DNA from: Archegozetes longisetosus
Taxonomy: Eukaryota; Arthropoda; Arachnida; Sarcoptiformes; Trhypochthoniidae
DNA length: 64,000 nt
Direction of reading: 5' to 3'
Assembly: GCA_018873245.2 (NCBI GenBank)
Contig: JAEMBT020000009.1
Coordinates: 10,311,288-10,375,287, forward strand
The position numbers and the translations under genes were made by a program. Positions within the stretch are counted from its first letter, which is position 1. Each line of letters opens with the position of its first letter. A model generated the notes under the pieces. It was not told where the DNA came from and did no database searches. It saw only the letters and a program-made list of their open reading frames with translations. Positions 38,361-51,924 of the stretch are shown here, in pieces.

Positions 38361-40954
38361 CTAATAATTCAATGGATGTTATAGCACTTTCAGGGAAAGA
38401 TCACGATTAAGGTAAAAAATACCAACATAATTTAATGTGCTTCACACGAAATATAAATCCATTTGATGATATAAACCACAACTTACTTTATCAGAAACTT
38501 CACTGGTTTCGATAAGTTCCGGTACGTTTATTAAGTAATTTCGATTCAACTTTTGAAGCCCCCAACTGAAAACATTTCCCTTCTCTGTTAAAGCCATTGA
38601 GTGTTCAGAACCACAATGCAATAGCTTTAACTTTCTCTCTCTCTGTTAAATTTACTTGCATGATATGGATTTGATACAAATTTACCCTCTCAATCATTTC
38701 CATTTCCAATCTATCCATTTTCGTTCCAACCCCACGCACAAACTCGGCTATCATTTGTCAAGATAAGTGAATGCGTGGCACCACAACAAACATCAATAAA
38801 ATTCTATTACTTAAATATCGATTAGATTCTGACATATATGTCCTTCATTTCTTTTCCCAAACCTCATCTAACCTTTCCATCTATTGTGTGCGCAATTGTA
38901 TAACGACGAATATTCTTGAAATCAATGATTTCTTTATTACTCAAATATTTATTTTAGAGCCAGCTTTTTTACATCTTTACAATTATAGTAACCTAAAACT
39001 CCATAACTATAAATACCAAAAGCATGTTTATCATAATTTGTAACAATGATTACATTAACTTTATTCAAATGATCTTCAAAAACATGAAAAAGCTTAATTG
39101 AATCTTAATTTAACTTTGACTCGGAAAATTTTGTATTTACTGATTTCGCCTATTTCTGCAACCGCATAAACACTGCAAAACTTTCTTGAGTCTCATGGAA
39201 ATAAATGACAAAGCTTATTACAACTCAATCAAGGAAAAGATGAAACTATCTTATTTCAATGTCAGTTGCGGATTATGTTTATTATGAAGGATTGCTATTG
39301 AGCAAACTTTTCATTCCGTTTTTTTACACCGACCTTCTCAACTTTTTCTCGACTTCGTACTTGTCCTCTATTTCTCACAATGAGCATTCCAAATTTTGTG
39401 AACCTACTGTTACTTTCCGGTTTACACACACACACAAAATTATTTTGTCACGTTAAAATTTGTGACTGGATTTTTCTAATTAATTTTAAAAATTTGTACT
39501 AAATGTTTTATGTTAAATCTTTTGTTTATGTTGAACAAATTGAAATCATGAAGCTCAATGTAAGACTTCAAAATGTTCGATCAAATATTCTCTTTCTCTA
39601 TCAATAAGTCAAATTAGACTTGATAAAGAATGCATTAATTTATAACCAAAATATTATACTTTTATGTTATCGTTGCGTGCAATGTTGTTGAATTATTAAA
39701 TTAGCAAAGTTATTAGATTAGCATAATCATTTTATTAAAATACCTTATTTGTTAATCTTATAAGATTATACATTTATTTGTATATATTCATTTAAATCAC
39801 ATAATAGTAAATAGAAGAATAGAAATAAAAGTAAATAATCGTTTTTATTAGTTTTCATACTTTATATTAGAAATATCTGATAATGAAAATATTATTCGTA
39901 TTCATAATTTTCAAAAATAATATCGGAATTTTCAGTAAATCAGTTGCTATTGACTTTTAATTTTTGATATTTGAGTTAATTCGTTATATTTTTGATGAGC
40001 ATTTATATAGAATAATTAATAATATTAATTGAGTTTAACATCATATAATAGATAAATCTAAAATATTGCTTATTATTAATTGAACATTAATGGATTTAGA
40101 AAGATTTTGATGGTTACATAAAAACTTGTATGAATCGAACTTCGCTTTAACTATAGTAAAATCAGAATTTGAGAGGGAATTTCTTAATTTGAATTGATTA
40201 TTACGTTTCAGAAATTGCATTTATGAGACTTAAAATCTTTAATAGATACCTATCATTTAAGACATATCTTACCATAAACAAAAATTTAAAGCAAATGCCA
40301 CTTCCTAGTAAGACCGAAATGCTCAAAACCAAGTTTCAAGCTTGAAATTTTTCGATAACCTTCTCGTGTGAATAAATCGCTTAAAATATGAGATTAACCT
40401 AAAGTAGTTCTCAGCTTAATAAGTCTAAAAACTAATGTTTATAGTAGTTTAATAAATAACTATCTAAAATTAACTATTATATTCGAATGTTTTAGTACTT
40501 TTGGAAAATTTCGTAAAGTTTTATAATAAGCATTCATATTGATAAAAAATGTTTGAAATTCCTCATTTTCATTAGTTTATCGCTTTAACGAGATGCTCCT
40601 CAAATACCTTGTGCCTTATGCTATTTTTCTTTGGGTAGCTACTATAAAAAATCATACTCTGATTCGAATATTTCAAATCAGAGTAATTAATCATTGAATA
40701 CGGGACTCAATTCACTCTCGGGGTAGCTAAACAAGTTTTTCGATCAAATATATCTTGATTAAGTGAATTTTAATCTAACAAAGAGGAGCTAAAATAATTT
40801 GTTGAATACTTCTATACGCAATATTTCATTCTAGTTGCTATCGACCATTAATAAGATTTTAACTGTACTCATTCCTTTTGTTAAGAGACTTTAATGATAT
40901 ACAGTATTGTCACAAAAGAACAAGAAAGTCGAGTTTGTTATCAAACATCTATTA
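38361..40954. other. Intergenic region
   Basis: AT-rich, no coding region or repeat that I can support. Open frames at 38771-39043 and 39259-39456 have low-complexity composition and no family match. Confidence 0.6.
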
Positions 40955-43345
40955 TATACAATAATATAAATCATAGTGAGCCATATATTTTACTCCTCAT
41001 GAAATCTAAAATGATGATTTATGAGAATAGAATTGTCAAATTTTTTTTGTGACATGGGATCGTTCTAAATATGGAAAACTTGAGCTAAATATTTTACGTA
41101 GAGTTTTCATATGATGTAGGTTTTCCTGGTCGAATTAATTAAGATCAAGGCCTAATTGTAAGATGCCAAACTATATTATCTATTTCTTTATCAAAGGTCT
41201 GTTTGAAGTGCTTTGTGTACTAAAATACTTTTAGTTTTATACTTTTCTGAAAGCTCTTATAAATTACTAATTGATGAACAAAGAAGAAAACTACTCTTTA
41301 ACTAGTGTTTTATTATAGCTATTTTTATTTTAGGTACAATAATGTACAAAGTGAGAAAATGATTGTTATTACAGAATTTTTTCTATGTTTAATATTTTTT
41401 CTTTTGGTTTGCCTAATATTGCTATTCTTAGTTAAGAAGATGTAACAATATTTGCGTTTATTCGTAATATAGTTAGATAATACATATACTATCTCTTATT
41501 AATCAGATAGAAATGAACCTGTACTATAATCATAAAGCTAACAACTACTAACCTCAAACACATCATAAAAGTTGTAAACTATAAACGCATTTAATTAAGG
41601 TGTGAAATCATCTAAAAAATCTTAAATTAAATTTTTTAAGTATATTATTAAAGTACAACCCTTCAAAGTTCGCGCTGCAAGTTTCATTTGATTTCGTTAA
41701 CTCGTTTTCATTCTGTGATCTATTAAGCTAAAGTTATGGATAAAAATCAAACTCTGATATCCGAGATATTCGGGTAATTATATTGGCTATTGTTTTGTTG
41801 TTTGAAGGAAAGGGGTGTCGCATTGATGCCACATCCTGCTTATAGCCCTGACCTGGCCCCTCTCGATTTCTGGCTATTTAGGAATCTGAAGAAATACTTG
41901 AGGGAGCGGAGGTTTTCTAGTGAAGCGGAGATTGATTGAGTGGTGATTGACTTTTTTGAGAGCATAAGATCAAGGGTCTACGACTAGTGGAAGGATAGAA
42001 TGAAGCGGTGCATTTACGCCCTGGGGAATTTACTTTTCACTAATTGAAAATAATATTTAATAAAATTAATTATTTAATACTGATTTTATATCTTTATCAA
42101 ATATGCTTATATATTTTCTATTTTATAATACCATAGCATAATTATTTTCAAATTAAAAATAGTCTCGTTATGCTCTTTAAACGAACAACCCTAACCTAAA
42201 TATACTTCTAAGTTGTAAACAATATTTTTTTTCACAATATTTAAAAACTAACTAATTAGATTTTAGTAAAATCAATTTCGTTTAAATTGATGCAAAATAT
42301 CGTATTGATAAATTTAGATAATTCTGTTGAAAAATTTTATCAAATAATATGAATGATTTTAATCTGCATAATAAATGAAAAACATTTTGCAATTATTTAT
42401 GTGCTTATCATATTAAAAATTGTTAATTAAAATTTAAATTCTTTTGTCCATCCCCTTAACTCTACTTCTGTTATCTGCGTCTCTCTCAACATTTAAAAAA
42501 CTCTTAATATTAGACCACATGAATAGCAATTGATTTACATACTTTGATATTTTAAAAATTTCCATATCATTAAATTGATTCATTGTTTTAATCAGAGCTG
42601 ATATAAACCAAGTTCCTGTCCGTCTGTTGCGAAGTGAAACATATCCTGTTTACAATAAATGATATTTGACTGTATTATTATTTCGAGAAAAAATATTTTC
42701 CCATTTAGAAAATAATTAAAGCTTACGATTAACACTTGAATACCAAATAAACATATCTTTGAAGACGTAGTTTACTGGTTGTAATTGAGTTCTGATATCA
42801 GAAGTCATACCACCTCCATCATCAACAAAGCCGGTATCCGCTACAAGTTGTGACGTCGTAGCTGAAAAACATTAAATAATAAAAAATAACTAAATAATAA
42901 AAGATACTTTAAATTCGAAAAATATATCTGAAGCTATTTATGAAAAGAACTTTTTAAAAGCATTAATTTTCAGAGTATTTTGCTATTTCGCTTATAAATA
43001 TCTATTTCAAACTTTTTTGGCTATTTGTGAGAACTTTCAATTATTATTAGTGTCGGGTCAGTTCGAGTTTTTTCATTTCTATTCCGTTTCTATTTGGTTT
43101 CAGTTAGCTGATCCAACACTAATTATTATCGTAAGTTATGATGATGTTTGGAAAAACTTAACAAGAAATTTTACTAATGTTCATGAGGAATGCGGAGAAA
43201 ATTCATTGCTTTCCAAATAAGAAAATCGTTGATTGTAAAAGCACAAGCAAAATGCATTGAATTTCATTTTTATAGAGGACTTTAAGTTTCATCTTGTATA
43301 GTTTTCATTAAGTCATTTAGTCGATTCGCAGATTATCGAATTATT
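40955..43345. repeat. Segmental duplication, copy 1 (3' part of a caspase gene plus flank)
   Basis: Diverged direct copy of 60550-63211. It includes a mariner remnant, the two caspase p10 exons and almost all of the intron between the p20 and p10 exons. Similarity stops about 20 bases short of the p20 exon. Confidence 0.88.
41826..42047 (+). pseudogene. Mariner transposase C-terminal remnant, copy 1
   Basis: Encodes MPHPAYSPDLAPLDFWLFRN, then NLKKYLRERRFSSEAEID and a stop, then a decayed tail. This matches the end of mariner transposases (HPPYSPDLAPSDYHLF-type). In-frame stops show it is inactive. Duplicated at 61415. Confidence 0.85.
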
Positions 43346-46300
43346 CACTCAAATCTTATACTTACTTCCTCGGCAAGCGTTTATTAGAAAAACTTTCTGT
43401 TTGCCATCTAGTTGAGAACAAGTACTGAATAGTTGGAACATTTTCTCTAGTTCGAATTTACTGTTGTCGATACCATAGATAATTCCAGATTCTCCGTGTG
43501 ACAAAATTATCACAACAACTGAATCATAATCATTAAGTGAGCCCAAATTATGGTACATTTCTGCCCTCAATTCATTCAAACGATCTTTGGTGAAGTCAAT
43601 GAAAAATTCTTCTAATTCCTGAGCGTTTGCATCAGCTTTATAAATGATTCTATAGTTGAGCTGTAATAACTTGAGTGTAATATTGATAACATCAGCTCCT
43701 GTACCATGTCTAATCATTTCACAATGATCGAATGTCGCATTATTTATTATGACTGCAAGTTTTTTGCAAGCCTTTTCAGAAGCGACACAACTCATTTCAA
43801 TACAAGTAGTTTCACAAGGTCCTACATTTTGACCTGAAATTAAAAGTTGAACCTAAGATTAATTTGCAAAACTAGTTATAATCTGTACCGGGTTCGATCT
43901 TCTGATTGTCCTTGTCCAGATCTTTGCAATCGTTTTCACTATTTATCTTCTTAGAAATGAAATAGAAATGTTTGATCCAACCTATGAATCTTTGACTGCT
44001 TACAAGAGAAATTTTGTGTAACTCTTGTTCCTTAAGATGAGTTAAGACTTTCGTTATACTCAAATTATTGAGATTTAAAATGCATGAGGAGTTTAATAAA
44101 AGAGATACTTACAGTAATTCTGAAAAAGTCTCCAATTTCTTTATCATCAATGTGTTGTTTAAACAAATGTCCAATTTGTTCCTGATCATCCAAAACAATA
44201 TTCCAAATGCATATATCACTGAACGGAATATATTGAACTTTTCCACTCGGTAGAATCCTTTGTTCTGTTACTTTTTGGTCATTTAGTATTGTTATAAAAA
44301 TTAAAATTTTTGGAATTTTGTAGAGTTTGGTTTGAGCATCAGGACCATCGGCCACCCAATTATTATCAAACTTATTAATTATATCCTCTATCAAAACGTC
44401 CTCAAATGCATTTCTCTCCTCATTGAAAAAAGAAACTTTACTTCCATTTCCTTTAGAAATAATAATCATGATAAATGCATTCATAGGTTTCATGTCTTCT
44501 ATCTGTTTATACTGATTAATAGTATCGCAGATCTTAGAATATTTATATTGATTATAGAGAGTTGTCTTGAAATTAAATCTTTCAGAGAATATGGATTCCA
44601 AATCCTTCGCTTTATCATTCAAAGATCTCATATCATTGAATATCAAACAATAACTATTAATGTCTAAATCCGCAACTCTCGTACTCTCATTAGGACTTTC
44701 GACTAAATCTTGAAATTCAATGTCATTTACTGGTAGCTTAAAAATAGCTTTAGCTTTAATTAAATACTCAATCGCTTCTTTTGTATTCCTATCCCTATCT
44801 TCTTCAGTTTCAAACTTTTGTTTGAGTTTCAGTTTCACTAATGAGAAATAAATTGCAGGAATTACATTACAAGACATCTTAAATTTGAAATTGGAATGTA
44901 TAACAAGAGCTCTTTTGAGATCAGCTTCTGCTTTATCGTCATCAACATATTGACTTCTAAATTGCAACAAATAGGCTTCACTTATTGTTTCACTTAATAG
45001 TTCGATCGCTTCGTCAATAAATTGTAGCGCATCTTCTCGTCCGGTTTTATAAGCAAATGTAGCCATGCCAAGCACTAAAGCTTCTAAGCAATAACTCAAT
45101 TCTGCGAAATCATCAGCTAATTTTGTCAGTTTTGATAAGTAGTAAAATGATAAATTTACACCATTTTTAGGATAAGAATTAATGGAGTATAAATTCGCGA
45201 TACGAACTAATGCACTGTAAAAATTCTTCGTTTCTAAAGATTTTTCTTTGATATTTCGCTTAACATGAAGATGAAAACGATCAAAAAGTTGTCTATACTT
45301 TCTTCATCTTTTAATAAATGCTTTCCTCCTTCGATAGCATTTGTTAAAAGTCTGATCGCCTCTTCATAATAGGGAATTGCATTACCTGGTTCAAACTTTT
45401 CTTGATATAATTCACCGATTCTGCAGTTCGACAGTATTTTATAGCAGATGTTAACTTCTTCTTTAAAAAATTTTATAGCCTCAGAATAATGTTTAATAGA
45501 ATCATCATAACTTTTGGACGTAAGCGCATAATGAGCTTTTCTCTCAGCAATTTTATAATTAGCTAATCCCAATAGAACAACAGTCCTTTTTCTTTTGTTT
45601 TTAAGTGGTTTATAGAGCTTAATTAATTTGTTGAACCAATCAATAGCTTCGTCACTTGGACAATTAAAATCTCTCGAATCAATGAGATTAAGTTCATCTG
45701 AAAAGTAGCATTTCTCAATTATTATTAAACTAGAGCTTCAATTCTAGTGTATACATACCATAACATTCCCCCAAACCACTGCAATTTTCACCTTGTATTA
45801 TGATATCATCTTCAGCTTTATCGTGTATTTCATCGAATATTTCATTTGCAATATTAAAACGGATTATCGCTTCTTCAAGTTTTCCGATTTTCTTATAAGA
45901 AGCACCCAAACGATAGTAAAGACCTGCTCGGTCTGATTTGCTCAAATATTTAGAATTTTCGAGTTCTTTTAAACCAGTTTCCAAATATTCGATTGCGTTT
46001 ATATGATCTTCTTCGACGCAAAGACAAATACCAAAATAAACTTTGCTAATCTGTTTTAAATCCTCAATATCTTTTAAAACTTGATTATCCATATTCTTCT
46101 TGAACCAATACTTAGCATATTTAGGCTTATCTAAATCGCGCACTAAGATACATCCGATCTCATAATTTAATTTTGTGATACATTCTGAGTTCTTTCTGTA
46201 ATAATCAGAATTATTTACAAAATCAATAGCTATTTGATACCATCTAACTGCTTCCTCAAAATTATTAAGTCTGCTATATAATATAGCTATTCGTTCAGCA

Positions 46301-47670
46301 TTCGACTTCATATCTACTACATTCTTCGGGCAATTCAGCTGACAATCATAAGCCTTGAAATAGTACTCCAAGGCCTCATTGATTGCTCCTGAGACCTCAT
46401 TGATCCCTGCTAACTGTATATAAATGTCAGACAATATCTCATATCTATTGGTAAGATAGTAATCAGACTCATATTTGGTCCAATCTTTGTCTAAAGTTTC
46501 TGACAATTGTTTCAACAATGGTAGTGACTTAGGCACTTCTAATCTATAATCATCGGGATCTTGTTTAATCAAGAGTTTCTGATAAACTAGATTTAGTTGA
46601 TAATATTTCACAAACTGAATCACGGTGAAATTCGGAGGAAGTGTTTCAAATAATTCGAGTGCAAATCGATAGATAATTCGAATAGAAAGTAGCAAACTTT
46701 CGTCTTGACGTGATATATAATGAATAGTTGTTCCAAAATTTTTTAATTTCCTGACAATCGACTCAATATCATTATTCTCTCCGACCAATCTTTGTTTTAT
46801 AAGTTCGATAGTTTCAGAAATACCAGTTTTTCTACTATTATATTCAACTATTTGATTAACTATATCTTGATATACTTCAAATATATTTTCAGTAATTGCC
46901 TCAATAGATTCTTCTTCTAAGATGAAATCAAAAGTATTACGTTTCATATGTTTCAAACACAGCTTTTTATATTTTTCTGAATTTTCAACTATTTCCTTAT
47001 ATTGAGGTTCAGTATTGGAAACTTTATTGAACCAAACAATAGCATTCTCGAATTCATTCATATTATAATAACACAGACCGATGTTGTAATACAAATCAAA
47101 TAAATTGATTTCATCAACTCTATTGTCGCTGTTGAACATGAGATGATTGAAACAGTCCACGCATTTCATGAACCAAAACAAAGCAAATTCATGATTTGGT
47201 TCATCGAGTTTAGTGCATGCGATAGCTGTATATAAGGAACTGTTGTAAACTTTATAATAATCATCTTTCGAGTACAAATTTTGATAATTTGCTGATGTTA
47301 ACAATTTTCCGATAGATAAACGAAAATCTTTTCGATAGAAATCTATTAAACCAAGAAAATAATATGCACTTGAAATATATTTATATCCTCTTTTATCATC
47401 GGTTATAGTTTTTCCTTGATATTTTTGTTCAATAGTTCTTCTCAATGCGTTAAAATTGTTTTCTGATTCCTCCAGATTTTTCAGTTTGAAATTGACGAAT
47501 GACAACTTGTATAAAATCTTCTTGTCTAAGAATTTATAATTTTTATTTTGTCTATCAATATCTCCTACACTGTTGTAGAGCTCAATCAGTATTTTATTCG
47601 CTTTTGTATACTTTCTTTTCTTTAAGTATTGTTTTGATAAATAATACCTAAATGTTGACATAAAGGACAT
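42434..47670 (-). CDS. TPR array - pseudocaspase - caspase fusion protein (7 exons, predicted 1473 aa)
   Basis: Minus-strand exons 47670-45759, 45697-45299, 45245-44109, 44047-43889, 43833-43366, 42861-42727, 42645-42434; the lengths sum to 1474 codons without a frame break. Residues 1 to about 930 are TPR-like helical pairs with no signal peptide or membrane segment. Residues about 967-1190 form a caspase fold (SYCLIFNDMRSL) in which the catalytic His motif SHG is SKG (Lys1035) and the QACRG cysteine motif is ITILND, so it is dead. Residues about 1203-1473 are a caspase with R-H-G-T-G-A-D, IILSHGES (His1315), INACRG (Cys1356), an Asp-rich p20/p10 linker (FVDDGGG), FIWYSSVNRYVSLRN and WFISAL. 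The ATG at 47670 (ACC before it) is chosen over upstream non-ATG frame. The weakest junction is intron 3 (44048-44108), where a GTATCT donor is needed to hold frame; the stronger GTAAGT four bases earlier would lead to a stop. It may also be two genes split there. Confidence 0.8.
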
Positions 47671-47839
47671 GGTATTAAGGTCTTGATATATAATAATAAA
47701 AAATTGATAATCTAAAGTTAAAAGATTCAAAAGTGTAAAAACTGTAATCTATTTTAAAGCAAATAGGAATTGACTATTTCAAATCAAGAAACATTTCAAA
47801 TAAAAAACAGTGCATAAATAGTAAAGTTTTTTCTAAATA

Positions 47840-49520
47840 ATATTCAGGATTTCATACGTACTGAAAATCCAAATGAATCAACTAATGATAGGACTAATGA
47901 TAAAGATTATGTTAGTATGATTAGTGATAGTGTTTGTTGCGATAAAAATCATATTTTGAAGTTTACTGACAGTGAAAGTTTTGAAATTATGAACTACTTT
48001 ATAACCCAGTTGAAATTAATTCACAAAATTGAATACCTAAAATCTGTAGTAATCTCCCAAAGCTTTAATGATAAAATAGAAACTATTAAGCTTCAAAGTT
48101 CTAATTTTGAATATTATACTCGATTTAGTGGCAAAAATAATAAAAGCATCATAATCTGTGAAAATGTTTGTGTCAGTGCAATTTTGAAACTACATAGCAT
48201 TAAATATTCTAGACAGAAACAAAATACTTCAAAATCGTAATGAAACTGGAGGTAACAGAGGTATTTCACATTATTCAATGCCGTTAGAAATAGAAATAGA
48301 TATTCGAGAATTTGTTGACGCTTATCCTGAATATGATAGATATTGTAAATCAGCTATTTTTCTACCGTATATTTAAGGACTGTAATGTTGGCTTTGGCAT
48401 TCTGAGAAATGATATTTGGGGTATATGCGAGAAATTAAATTCCAAAATAAAATCATTGATCAGTGGAAAAAATAATTCTTCAGAAAGTGAAATAAACCGC
48501 ATATTAAATGACTATCAAATTGAAGCAAACTTATTTAAAACTAACTTCAAAGTTAGCTAAGATGATCCAAAAGTTGCCGTAATACCAATGGATTACGAGA
48601 AAGACTTTTTTCTTCCTATAACTAAAGTCAGTGTTGAATATTTCAGTACTGACAGCTTTCAATACATAACTTTGGAATTCATATGGGAAAAGTAATGAAA
48701 ACTATGTTATGTATTCGGTAAACTTTGCCCTGAAAGGCTCGAATGAGACAATTTCATTATTAAAATTTTATCTTTCGAACAAGATTTCTGGTGAAGTTAA
48801 AAACCATTCACCTTTAGCGATAACTGTTTCGCGCAGAATAAATGTCGATATTTATCGCTTTATTTTGATATTCTCGTGAAATCTGAAAAATATGAAGGAA
48901 TAAATCTGATATGTCCTATTGTCAAGCACTCATGTTTCGATTGCTTGATTTTTGTCTAATAGAAATTCTCGCAATTGTGTACATAAAATAAGTTTACCTT
49001 CAGAATGGGTCAATTTAGTTAAAAATTTCCATAAACAAAATTCATTTGAAGTTGTTTACGTTAATCGTCCTTTAATAGGCAATTTACTGCGCAACTCATC
49101 AAAAATATTCATTATTTATGACTATAGAGTTTTTTAAGCCTTTACTGAAATTAAGATTCTCATTTAACTGAAATATGAAGAGTGAAATTTACTATAAATA
49201 GTGATATAGTTTCTTAAACTTAGGCCATGAACCAGATGTCGTAATAAATTTGTTGAAATTAGATGAGAATCTTCATATAAATCTTATGAATTCGAACATA
49301 AAACTTGCTTATAATGATTTTTTTCTTCAATTAATGGAGCAAAGTTCGAAAGTATTAAAAAAGCATTAAATTATATCATTCTTCCCCGAAATGTAACATT
49401 TTATAACGAAGAATATCTTAAATTTAAAGATTCTAAAACTTTATCTAAAATTAATAGTGATAATCACAATATAACTTATTGTGTCTGCAAAGAAAGATGT
49501 TTGAACATTTGTTTTTGAAA
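47840..49520 (+). pseudogene. Broken coding remnant of unknown family
   Basis: Plus-strand frames at 47840-48240, 48222-48377, 48390-48690 and 48952-49137 look like pieces of one protein interrupted by frameshifts and stops. Pieces include ETGGNRGISHYSMPLEIEID, FGILRNDIWGICEKLNSKIK and a Cys-containing end CVCKERC near 49480. Composition is more protein-like than in nearby noncoding DNA. I do not recognise the family; a decayed transposon gene is likely. Confidence 0.35.
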
Positions 49521-50242
49521 AAATGAAAAAATTGTAGCATTTCTAGTTTAAGTTACAAAAAATTACGTAAAAATATAATCATAAATTGCGCTTTATATTG
49601 TACTGTATTATGCTAATAAAAATTTTTATAAAATATTGTATGTTAAAGTTTGTGTTCATTGTTTAAACTACAATTTCTTGAAACATAAGTTTTAAAGAAA
49701 ATATTTGCTCTAAAATCTATAAAAATCCAAAGTCAAGTGAAATCAAAAGTTTGAATTGGACTTTTCTATCAAAACTTTGACTAACCTTTAGCTACAGTGG
49801 GTCTAAGGATCAAACTCGGGTAGAGCGGCGTCTGTGTTTTTGCGTCAAAATAATAAAAATTTTCTGGCTTTATACATAGCAATGATTTTCAGAAAAATGC
49901 GTTAATTTTGGAAAACGCTTAACATAATAAAATAAAGGTAGAGTGCTACTAAACGGGAAGAGTGACTATAACCATCAGGGAGGAGTCATATCGATAATAC
50001 TCGATGAAACCAATTAATTGATGTCAAAAATATTAAGACACACCGACTGGTTCAGATGTAAAAGTATTTAAAATTTTTCTCACAAAATCTGCCTGTGATT
50101 ATCATTAAAGTATAACAATATTTATCACAGCCAGCTTTACTCCAGATAGACTATGAACTACAAAACTATAAAATCCGAAACTCCGAAATTCAAAACTTTT
50201 ATGGACTAGTTCCAAAGCTATAATTAAATTAATAAACTGTTA
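49521..50242. other. Intergenic region
   Basis: AT-rich with nothing that I can identify. Confidence 0.5.
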
Positions 50243-50560
50243 TTAATCTAAGCCACTGTCGAAATCTTCCAATTTTACAGTACCATCAAATTGCTCATCA
50301 GACTCAGTGGGTTGGAGAGGTTCCGAGAGTGACTCTTCATAGCTGAGTATTATCAATCCAATTTCTCCCTTGTTTTTATAGAGCTCTGCCGACTTAGAAA
50401 TAAATTTATAAATTTAAATATAAAAAAAGGCGTAACTCTTAAAACAATTAGCACAGCTCAAGAATTGTTAAATCAATCTATTTGTCTCATCGAATACAAT
50501 CGATTTGATTCCTCCCTTGATTTTTATAGCCACTCCGCACATTTATTAGCACTAACAAGA
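50243..50560 (-). pseudogene. TPR exon remnant
   Basis: A minus-strand stretch, 50392-50243, follows an AAG acceptor and encodes SAELYKNKGEIGLIILSYEE, a typical TPR helix pair, then an acidic end FDGTVKLEDFDSGLD and a stop. About 110 bases upstream (50490-50545) a decayed copy of the same TPR segment (core CTATAAAAATCAAGGGAGGA) holds stops. This looks like the tail of a broken TPR gene related to the large TPR-caspase gene next to it. Confidence 0.5.
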
Positions 50561-51070
50561 TAAAGCACATTATAAGATGAAATTTTTCAATATATGAAAA
50601 ATTTATCAAGTATACATAAACATATTCAATTGCCTGTAGAAAAATTAACAACAGCTTTAAGTTTTTGTCTTATTTTGTTGAATTCGACAGTTTTTGCATT
50701 TTCCCCCTCAAAAATAACTTTAGTATGACTTAAGTTTAAATGGTAACTATTATGTTTAGGAGTAGTCAAGTTAGCTTTGAATTTATTTGTACAAAAAAAC
50801 TTCTTATGTGCTTAAATATTTGATGTTATATTAATTTTTATAATTAACGAATGATTTAGTCTTGTTAATATTTTGAATAATAGTTTACTTTAAAGTCCCT
50901 GTACTGAGTTTAACCTTAATTAACATGTTAGAGATATCCACATTTGAATAAACAATATCCGATATGTCTTTTATCTTAAAGCGTCATATATGTGATGAAT
51001 ATTAGATTGAAATGAATAAATTTTAATATAGAACGATGATTAGTAAAAAATTTGTATTTCTTTTTTAATA
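50561..51070. other. Intergenic region
   Basis: AT-rich with no supported feature. Confidence 0.5.
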
Positions 51071-51328
51071 TTACTTGAATCTTATTGACTCCGAAACATT
51101 AGTTTCACTTAGACTTCTCAGTACTTCGATTCCAAACTTAAAAAATAGTTTTGAATCACTGTTTTTGCCAAATTTCAATAAATGATCAATAATTTCGTTA
51201 TCAGTGATAAATAAATTTCCACTATTTTGAGGAAAACATTCTTTAATCAATTGTAAACCTTCGTTTATTGTGATAGGTTTTGACTCGTAATAGTGTTTTA
51301 TAACTTTAAGAAAATTTTCTTCAGTCAT
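51071..51328 (-). CDS. Small helical hypothetical protein (85 aa)
   Basis: Single minus-strand frame from an ATG at 51328 (MTEENFLKVIKHYYESK) to TAA at 51071-51073. Predicted by eye to be nearly all alpha-helical with four or more short helices (KPITINEGLQLIKECF, DNEIIDHLLKFG, LFFKFGIEVLRSL). No signal peptide or membrane segment. It lies between two caspase genes and on the same strand. Size and helicity would suit a small adaptor domain, but I see no diagnostic death-fold motif. It could also be one exon of a longer gene or chance. Confidence 0.35.
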   Translation of the reverse strand: MTEENFLKVIKHYYESKPITINEGLQLIKECFPQNSGNLFITDNEIIDHLLKFGKNSDSKLFFKFGIEVLRSLSETNVSESIRFK

Positions 51329-51924
51329 TTTCACACAAATATAAGTCACTGAAAATACTGAATTGTTTAGTTCTATTACATAAAACTTAGTCAATTGTTG
51401 AAACAGCTATCTTATCAAAAGTAATATGCGCTGATATAATATTAAAAATGGATCTTTAGTTAAATAAAAATGAATATAAACTTTTTCACTTTTATTTATT
51501 AATTGAATAAGTTTTTTAGATTGAAAGAGCTAACTATATAATAAATTTATGTTTTACACTCAATTACTTAAACGTATACGTTTCACTACCTCCATGTTTG
51601 ATCTACACAATTTATGAAATTGTGAGATACTAACGCATATGTTTCATAAAGAACAAGTTACTCAATATTAATGCAATCCGACTTATGCCTACTTTTCCCT
51701 TGTAATCCCCTCTCAACGCCTCGATAAAAATTGAACTACGATTCACTTAATAGAGTTATGCTCACACACAAAGAATGTACAATTTTTGATTAAACAACTC
51801 TGAAATTAACTTTTAATTGCAAGCTAATTGCGATTTCTAAGAGATACCATTAGATCATGGTCGATTACTATGATATTGCTTGAAAATAAATGTTCGATTT
51901 ATGCAAAAGCATTATCAATTAAAA

